A stretch of DNA of 64,000 bases from Lutraria lutraria (taxonomy: Eukaryota > Mollusca > Bivalvia > Venerida > Mactridae): positions 6,508,840 to 6,572,839 of the forward strand of contig OZ026844.1 in assembly GCA_964023205.1 (NCBI GenBank), read 5' to 3'. Both the position numbers and the translations under genes were made by a program. Positions 59,201-64,000 of the stretch are shown here, piece by piece; the stretch's first letter is position 1, and each line of letters begins with the position of its first letter. The notes beneath the pieces are model-generated. The model had not been told where the DNA came from. It did no database searches and worked only from the letters and a program-made list of their open reading frames with translations.

Positions 59201-62200
59201 TCCCAGTCTCTCCCCTATTGTTCTCATTCTCTAGCTGTATCATACGTCTAAAATTTACTTACTGTTTTAGCAATATGTGAATACGGTTGTTTCAACAATG
59301 GAGAGTGTATAGTTTCTAACACTGGAGAGCATGTGTGTTCCTGTCCACCGTATACTAGAGGTGCTCGTTGCGATGAAGGTAAGAAGTGAATGCTAAATTT
59401 CCAAATTCCTGCATACTGACTGTAAAGAAATTTGAACTTTGACCTCCATGTATGACATTGACCTTTTGACCTTCATTGATATGCACTGTACAGCATGTGT
59501 AACCCTATTCTCTCAGTCACTGGACAATGATTAATCTCCACCATAAAGTCAGTTATTTATTATTTTATTATTATTTTTTCAGCTATTTGTACTGAGTCAT
59601 GTGTGAATGGAGAATGTGTTGTTGATGGTACATCAACTGTATGCTTATGTAAAAATGGATACTACGGAAAAACATGTTCCCATGGTAAGATCAGTAAAGT
59701 CAAACCTGTGAACAAAGGCCACCCTTGGGAAAGACAAAATGTGTCCTTTATTGATAAAATGGTGGCCTTTATTTAGAGGCCATTTGTTACAAATAATCAA
59801 TGACAGTTTTTAAACGGAATGGCCTTTATTCCCATGGTGGCCTTTATTCAGAGGTGCCACAAACACAGGTTTGACTGTATTTTGACTGTAATATTTGTAT
59901 ATAGTCAACTTCAAAACATACTATAGTACAACCTCTCCAGAGCGACCCTGTTGAGCAACAACCTCCCTTCAACAACAGCATGATTTTTCCCACTGCACCA
60001 TTTCACTATTAATTTAACATAATTTTGCTACTACAAAAGGATGTTGCTTTGGAGAGGTTGCACTGTATTTCTATTTCGTTTTAATCAATAATCTTACAGT
60101 ATATTATTTTATTAATGTAAAGTAATGCAAATTATTTATAAATGTATTATATCATAAAGCAGTTTCTCACTATGGTACAAAACCCTGGTTCTTAGCATTG
60201 CACAAATAACACTCAACTTAGGTGTTACTTTGTGAATTTCACAGCAGTTAAATACAAGTGTACCACCAAGTGTTGTATTTCGCATGATGTCTTTGTGACA
60301 CTTGTGAGTTAATCATTTGAATGTACTAGTATGTGAGTTATAATAACAGTAATAGTTAGTTTGGTATTTACACCGTTTTCAACCATATTTAATTATTATA
60401 CAGTGACCAGTTAACCTTACATGTTTTCCTGAACTTTAAACTAACTACTAACCAGTACCAAGTTACCATTCCACAAGGCACTGGTGACAGTTCCCACATA
60501 TGGCAGAAAATCAACATTTTTGTCAAATTTTCATGGAAGGGTAAAATTTGCCATGGCCAGGGTTCAAACCTGTATTGCTGGGTTACAGTCTAGCGCACTT
60601 ACCTCCTGACCATGGTCACAGCCTACAGTAATATAAATATTCTACTTGTAGCATACAATGGAGACCCTAGATGTCCCACACCATACAGTCCTGTCTGTCA
60701 GGATCTCAGTTGTACTGATGAATGTACGAGTGATGCTGGATGTCCTCCTCGTGAAGCCTGTTGTTCCGATGGATGCTGTAACTCTTGTATTAAACCTGTA
60801 GCACAAAGATGCTTTGAAAATGGAAAATATTACAATCCAAGAAAGAGCTTCAAACGAGACAACTGCACAGTATGTTGTACTAAGACAGTGTTCATTTGTT
60901 TGCCATGTTAATTAATTTTTAATTATTTTCTTGCCATACAATTGTGGCAGTTTGGTACATGTATATTTAAAGTATTTGTATTGATAAATTTGCTTTGCCC
61001 AATTAGCTCAGTTGGTAGAGCATCTGACTTGCAAGTAGGAGGTCACAGGTTTTAGGCTTGCATTGGGTACATTATTTTCCTCCTCCTATTGCACAATATC
61101 AATTCAAGTGTGGAAAAAAGTGAAAACTAAAGAACAAATGTTAATAACGATTCAACTTATATAATAAGAATGTATTAGCAATTCATGAACAAATTTCAAA
61201 TTAGAAACTGATCAACAATTATGAAAATAAGGTAATTTCCTAGAATAATCTTTTTGGAAAACACCAAATTGAATGTAGTACAGTAAGACATCTCCAGAGC
61301 GGCCCTCTCTTGATTATTTCCCACTGCACGATTTAACTAATAATTTAACCTCTCTTGAGCAACAACCTCTCAACAACCAACAACCTAATTTTACACTGTA
61401 CAATGACTTCCTTGAAGAACCACAGTCCTTTTGTTAGCTGCTTTATAGAAATTTTGTATTGCATGTCATTTTATTGTGATTTTAAACCATTTTTCAGACA
61501 TGTCTGTGTATGATGAATGGTGATGTAACATGTTCTAGAGGCAACATGTCCCATATTGAACTGTTATGATGCTTACCATGAGGCTGGTGAATGTTGTCCC
61601 AAATGTAGAGGTACTGTAAATCCGATATTATTCGGAATGTTTTTATTTTCGCTATTATTCGCGAATGGAAGGCTTCGCAAATTCATAAATCTGCGTAAAT
61701 TTATTAATATAACGTAAGTGCTATCGGAAGATCATTGTCCGAAAATTTCATTACAGACTGATAAATAAACTACCACTTGTCGGTATGTACACTACATGTA
61801 TATTGTTTTGTTCAGTTGTACTAATTGGTGTGACTTAAACACACAAAACAAACAAGCATTGTGCGTATTGCCTGAGGGGGCAATGTTTGGTATAATGATC
61901 TTTTGCACAAACTGGAAATTTAAACACATTTCTTAAGATAACAAAAGGGATTAACGGACAGTTTGTCACTTTTCTATATTCAATACTGTATTGATTGTGA
62001 CAGAGCCTTCAGACGCGAATTCATAAATACGCGAATATATTCAGGGTAGGCAAAAACGCGAAATAAAGATCACGCGAATATAAAGTGATTTACAGTATAT
62101 GATTTATTATGTCAGAATAGGTTCATAAAATAAAACTGCAACCAAACCTGTGTTAGCGGCCACCTCCAAATAAAGGCCATCCTGTGAATAAAGGCCACCC

Positions 62201-63861
62201 TGTGAATGAAGGCCACCCTGTGAATGAAGGCCATTATTTTTTTAAAACTGTCATTGATCATTTAGCACAAAATGATCCCCAAATTAAGGCCACCTGTCAA
62301 TAAAGGTCATATTTTGTCTTTCCCAAAGATGGCCTTTGTTCACAGGTTTGACTGTAAATACAAATGCAGATTATTTAGATGCACATTTTGATAATACAAT
62401 GACTTGCTATATTCACCATCCAGTCCTCTATCACCTGTAACATGAAAATACACATACTTCAGAACAAGTAGAGAACTCTATGGCCATACTGAAAAAAATA
62501 ATTGTTTGAGTGAACCAAATTTTATCAGTGTATGTGTGGGTAGATAGACATTTTTTGATAATGCTATATGAGTGTACTGAAAACAAAAGGGTGAAGATTT
62601 TTGGTTCAAAATAACTAACATATTTTTTGTGTGGGGAACATTTTTGGAAACCAGACTTTTCTACCCCAGACCAAATATCGACCCCCAATCTCGAGACTTT
62701 TTTACCTCGATATATAATTGGATATACAAAATATTATAATGTTATTCATAAGGAAAATTCATGTTTGTCAAGTTACTTGTCCAAGGTTTGCTGCATTGAC
62801 CTGAGCCTGTTAGGGCCCGACGTAGTATACTCATCTTGTTTCTGGGATTGTCATTATCTAAGAACACTAATGAATATGTTGTTTTTTCAGATAATAGCAA
62901 TACAGTGCCAACAGGCTTGTTCCCGGCTCGTCGCAGTAAGTTCATTGTGTATATAAAGTTACCGGTACTTGTATGTAGTTCCTGTTGGCTTGTTCCCAGC
63001 TCAATACTTTTTTGTTTGTTTTCACCTTAACCTCTGAAAGGACATTTTACTTCTGTTTCTGGTCATATGGTCTCTTATTTATTACAATCCAAAGTCAATG
63101 AAGAATAGATTTTCAGACTGCATTCTTAAATGATATCTTTGTGTAGAAAAACAAAACCTTACATAATTTTGTATCTTGATGATTATAGGGAAATGTGCAA
63201 ACCATATTGAAAATCTTAAATCAATATTTATAACATTCAAAAAAAAATTATTGTAGTTTATGTCAGATATCTTGTCGTTTCAGCTCCAAGAATTTATTGT
63301 ACTAATGAGGTAAAGACGGTGCAAGTCAAAGCATTACACAGCTATGCTGACATGAGGGACTTGAACATAAAGGCTTATGGCTATTATACATTCCGAAGTC
63401 TGACAGTAAGTGTTATAAAATATGTTCAGATGATCGTAGAGATTTGTCCGGCGCTGAATCTTTTACTATTATTTTAAAAACAAAATCAGAAAATACCCAT
63501 ATGTATGAATTTTATTTTATTTTTCAATTTTATTATTGTTTTCTTTAAAAATAGATTTTTTCCCCTTGAAATAGGATTTATTATTTTTTCCCTAAAACTA
63601 GATTGAAGTTTGGTAGTAGAAAAACAAGCAGGTGTTGTTTTGGCTCGAGGATTTCTTTGAAATCAATTCAAATATAATACTAAAATCAAGTTCTACAAAG
63701 TATTTACTTCCTTTTGTTAACTTTCTAGGTAGTCTACAAACCAGCCAGACTGAGTCATTGTGAATGTGACCTGTATAGAAGAGACGCAGTCCTTGTTGAA
63801 GTGTCTGCTACTGATATCAATAACGTTGTATCGAAATGTCAACAAAAAGTGGTTGTATTAG
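53119..63861 (+). CDS. Secreted EGF/WAP/VWC/HYR-like multidomain protein, partial
   Basis: I do not recognise a named orthologue. Exons: 53119-53207, 53893-54153, 55116-55216, 57762-57860, 59271-59378, 59583-59684, 60652-60869, 61498-61610, 62891-62935, 63284-63405 and 63729-63861; the last ends in phase 1 at a donor, so the gene continues beyond the window. About 463 codons are visible. Order: signal peptide, Cys-rich N-terminus, three EGF-like modules, WAP, VWC, HYR-like. All EGF exons have phase 1 at both ends, typical of shuffled extracellular modules. The VWC exon has one extra base, so the frame is broken there. An extracellular matrix or secreted regulatory role is an inference from domains. 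Confidence 0.8.
53643..53825. mobile_element. TA-flanked MITE family B, copy 1
   Basis: Ends tacagtctaacctg and cacaggtttgactgta. The interior repeats aaggccaccctgt and aaggccaca phrases. Four copies occur here, all in this gene (53643, 56929, 59697 and 62136). It lies in intron 1, just upstream of exon 2. Confidence 0.7.
53893..55216 (+). CDS. Exons 2-3: Cys-rich N-terminal region
   Basis: Exons 53893-54153 and 55116-55216, residues about 30-150. Cysteines are spaced VECSKSDQ, NECFYK, SCLNM, YDTCKS, then GACVEMVEGKC, YRCVKNCCLGWKADDNGSC. The CVKNCC.GW...GSC end resembles the end of EMI-type modules (R.CCpGW...C), but the match is partial, so the domain is left unnamed. One N-X-T site (NMT) is present. 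Confidence 0.75.
54356..54519. mobile_element. TA-flanked MITE family A, copy 3
   Basis: Bounded by tacagtacaacctctc and ggagaggttgtactgta, nearly perfect inverted ends, with caacaacagcatgattt inside. It lies in intron 2 of the secreted-protein gene. Confidence 0.75.
54631..54720. repeat. Hairpin with long A/T stem
   Basis: cataggggaatgacacaaaa at left pairs with ttttgtgtcattcccctatg at right, enclosing about 45 A/T-rich bases. Flanking gggccactagagctaaaaat occurs on both sides of the locus (about 54331 and 54726), pointing to a larger interspersed repeat. Confidence 0.6.
56929..57255. mobile_element. MITE family B, copy 2, split by a nested element
   Basis: Left part aaaggccaccctgtgaa...cctgtcaata and right part caataaaggccac...cacaggtttgactg match other family B copies once the inner 174 bases are removed. 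The extreme left terminus is decayed. See the nested element at 57025-57198. Confidence 0.7.
57025..57198. mobile_element. Nested 174-bp element with 5-bp target duplication
   Basis: Ends caggtttctcaataa and ttattgagaaccctg are inverted with one or two mismatches. It is flanked on both sides by caata, and removing the element plus one caata restores the family B consensus (cctgtcaataaaggcca). A 5-bp duplication excludes the TA and TTAA groups. The superfamily is not assigned. Confidence 0.65.
57362..57612 (-). mobile_element. tRNA-headed SINE, family copy 3 (inverted)
   Basis: Reverse complement carries the same head (tagctcagtggttacagc), B-box-like gttcgaaccccag region and the same body phrases as 48744-49040 (ggtagctgggcag, ttaggcctaaatgaa). 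It lies in intron 3 of the secreted-protein gene, upstream of exon 4. Confidence 0.7.
57762..57860 (+). CDS. Exon 4: EGF-like module 1
   Basis: NDYCHNGGTYDWNQEQCSCL followed by DGYSGSKCEI: a compact EGF-like module with the CSC and G(Y)SG..C pattern; symmetrical phase 1 exon. The first Cys pair spacing is shorter than a full six-cysteine EGF, with about four cysteines in this exon. Confidence 0.85.
58446..58625. mobile_element. TA-flanked MITE family A, copy 4
   Basis: Ends tacattgcaacctc and ggagaggttacactgta with the interior caacaacctcccttcaat and agagcatgatttttt. It lies in intron 4. Confidence 0.7.
58825..59064 (-). other. Minus-strand exon-like open stretch of 80 codons
   Basis: On the minus strand, an atttcag acceptor (just above 59064) and a gtaatg donor (just below 58825) bracket exactly 240 bases, open in phase 0 throughout. 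The translation includes FIFPWKEKQVVSIIGPQGQL and NGGLPIMSKALSSDKCRGVL. I recognise no domain. It could be an exon of a nested gene, part of an old mobile element, or chance. It lies in intron 4 of the secreted-protein gene. Confidence 0.25.
59271..59378 (+). CDS. Exon 5: EGF-like module 2
   Basis: ICEYGCFNNGECIVSNTGEH then VCSCPPYTRGARCDE: six cysteines in the classical EGF pattern C...C...C...C.C...C. Phase 1 at both ends. Confidence 0.92.
59583..59684 (+). CDS. Exon 6: EGF-like module 3
   Basis: ICTESCVNGECVVDGTSTVC then LCKNGYYGKTCSH: six cysteines with the classical spacing, GYYGKTC near the end. Phase 1 at both ends. A family B MITE begins within about 15 bases of the donor. Confidence 0.92.
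59697..59879. mobile_element. TA-flanked MITE family B, copy 3
   Basis: Ends aagtcaaacctgtgaa and acacaggtttgactgta; interior aaaggccacccttggg and tggcctttattc phrases. It starts about 12 bases after the exon 6 donor. Confidence 0.7.
59924..60067. mobile_element. TA-flanked MITE family A, copy 5
   Basis: Ends tagtacaacctctccagagc and ggagaggttgcactgta; shortened interior compared with the 178-bp copies. It lies in intron 6, 45 bases after the preceding family B element. Confidence 0.7.
60536..60622 (-). mobile_element. tRNA-like SINE head, minus strand
   Basis: Reverse complement reads tggtcaggaggtaagtgcgc and later aggtttgaaccctgg, a good B box with a poorer A box. No long body can be assigned. 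It lies about 30 bases upstream of exon 7. Confidence 0.5.
60652..60869 (+). CDS. Exon 7: WAP module and start of VWC
   Basis: DPRCPTPYSPVCQDLSCTDE then CTSDAGCPPREACCSDGCCN and SCIKP: a WAP four-disulfide core pattern (CP...C...C..D.GC....CC...C...C..P) with two extra cysteines. WAP modules are often protease inhibitors. It continues with CFENGKYYNPRKSFKRDNCT, the first third of a VWC module. The exon begins at 60652 by phase; the upstream ATG at 60612 is intronic. The donor after 60869 joins NCT to TCLC. Confidence 0.88.
60997..61068 (+). pseudogene. tRNA-Ala(TGC)-like pseudogene or SINE head
   Basis: The 72-base segment has a complete acceptor stem (gcccaat with attgggt, one G-T pair), an intact D arm with A box tagctcagttg, and an anticodon loop CTTGCAA. 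The anticodon stem has mismatches, and the T arm and B box are decayed (caggttttaggcttg). It is unlikely to be a working tRNA. Confidence 0.5.
61279..61400. mobile_element. TA-flanked MITE family A, copy 6, internally shortened
   Basis: Left end tacagtaagacatctccaga, then actgcacgatttaact and ctctcaacaacc phrases. The right end keeps only acactgta, without the gagaggttg stretch. It lies in intron 7. Confidence 0.6.
61498..61610 (+). pseudogene. Exon 8: VWC module interrupted by a one-base frame shift
   Basis: In frame from exon 7 it reads TCLCMMNGDVTCSR and then runs into a stop at 61567-61569. One base further along, the frame reads ATCPILNCYDAYHEAGECCP and KCR. Together with exon 7 these are the ten cysteines of a canonical von Willebrand C module (C..C.C..G.V.C...CP...C......GECCP.C). 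The break lies near 61537-61543 (agaggca). Downstream exon phases agree only if one base is surplus. It may be an assembly or read error, an allele, or real decay. I mark it as a broken exon while the gene otherwise looks intact. Confidence 0.8.
61612..62097. mobile_element. TA-flanked MITE starting at the exon 8 splice donor
   Basis: Left end tactgtaaatccgatatt, right end aaagtgatttacagta; the terminal 11 bases tactgtaaatc are a perfect inverted repeat. The interior is rich in cgcgaa and attcgcgaa words. The left end begins one base after the exon 8 boundary, so the element supplies all but the first base of the donor gtactg. Confidence 0.7.
62136..62356. mobile_element. TA-flanked MITE family B, copy 4, with internal tandem units
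   Basis: Left end actgcaaccaaacctgtg, right end cacaggtttgactgta. Near the left, aaaggccaccctgtgaat recurs three times in a row with small changes, so this copy has an expanded internal tandem repeat. Confidence 0.7.
62891..62935 (+). CDS. Exon 9: short linker exon
   Basis: 45 bases, phase 1 in and out, reading DNSNTVPTGLFPARR. No domain. It has good splice sites (ttttttcag and gtaag). It could be alternatively spliced because skipping it keeps the frame. A second ttgttcccagctc phrase similar to its end lies at 62991. Confidence 0.6.
63284..63861 (+). CDS. Exons 10-11: HYR-like module, continuing past the window
   Basis: Exons 63284-63405 and 63729-63861. PRIYCTNEVKTVQVKALHSY, then SLTVVYKPARLSHCECDLYR, then VLVEVSATDINNVVSKCQQK and VVVL. 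The P.I.C start and the V.V.ATD..N....C...V.V end fit a HYR (hyalin repeat, Ig-like) module, but the middle has extra cysteines and is divergent. The last exon leaves in phase 1 at gtatg, so more exons lie downstream. Confidence 0.65.
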
Positions 63862-64000
63862 GTATGTTCCTTTTACAAAAATGTAGGAGAAACTACATGG
63901 TTGCATGATTTCAAAGCAGTTCATTCTGTTAATTTATTGCTTACTCTACCAGAATTTATATAAAATACTTAACAGTATAAACACACTACAATTGGTATTT

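Noticed and set aside
60612..60651. Start codon at 60612 as the beginning of a separate WAP/VWC gene
   Set aside because: The phase-1 acceptor at 60650-60651 joins the EGF exons perfectly; the preceding 40 bases are intronic and overlap the edge of a SINE head.
60997..61068. Functional tRNA-Ala(TGC) gene
   Set aside because: Acceptor stem and D arm are intact, but the T arm and anticodon stem are decayed.
62627..62956. 109-codon frame spanning exon 9 of the third gene
   Set aside because: A different frame from the spliced one, crossing intron sequence with no domain.

Overview
This window is metazoan genomic DNA: AT-rich, with short exons bounded by GT/AG introns, no operons, and many transposable-element remnants. 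The gene content and repeat style (tRNA-headed SINEs sharing a conserved body, many short TA- and TTAA-flanked MITEs, an L1/Tx1-like LINE) fit a lophotrochozoan, most likely a bivalve mollusc. That taxonomic call is an inference; no species can be named from the sequence alone. There are no CRISPR arrays, prokaryotic genes or rRNA genes.

Layout. 1-7248: upstream non-coding DNA with a SINE and two TTAA-flanked terminal-inverted-repeat elements. 7249-41036 (+): a complete plexin receptor gene. I could chain 37 exons with matching phases into one open frame of 1867 codons plus stop: signal peptide, sema, three PSI modules, IPT repeats, one membrane span, and a split RasGAP domain with an inserted Rho-GTPase-binding domain. 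Its largest intron (22622-32000) is filled by an antisense L1/Tx1-like LINE and a 2.4 kb foldback palindrome. 41037-46247: intergenic DNA with a tRNA-headed SINE and a 1.1 kb palindromic DNA element. 46248-49938 (+): a complete WASHC1 (WASH complex subunit 1) gene in four coding exons, 491 codons, ending in proline-rich, WH2, connector and acidic segments. 49939-53118: 3' flank and repeats. 53119 to beyond 63861 (+): the 5' part of a secreted multidomain gene (signal peptide, Cys-rich N-terminus, three EGF-like modules, WAP, VWC, HYR-like) that runs off the window. Its VWC exon carries a one-base frame disruption, and a MITE starts at that exon's splice donor.

The three genes share a strand but there is no sign that they work together. 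Plexins are semaphorin receptors at the cell surface. WASHC1 activates Arp2/3 on endosomes. The third protein is predicted to be extracellular. I found no credible undescribed gene system. The points most worth checking are the frame break and adjoining MITE in the third gene, that gene's domain combination, the foldback element, and the altered first arginine pair in the plexin GAP domain.
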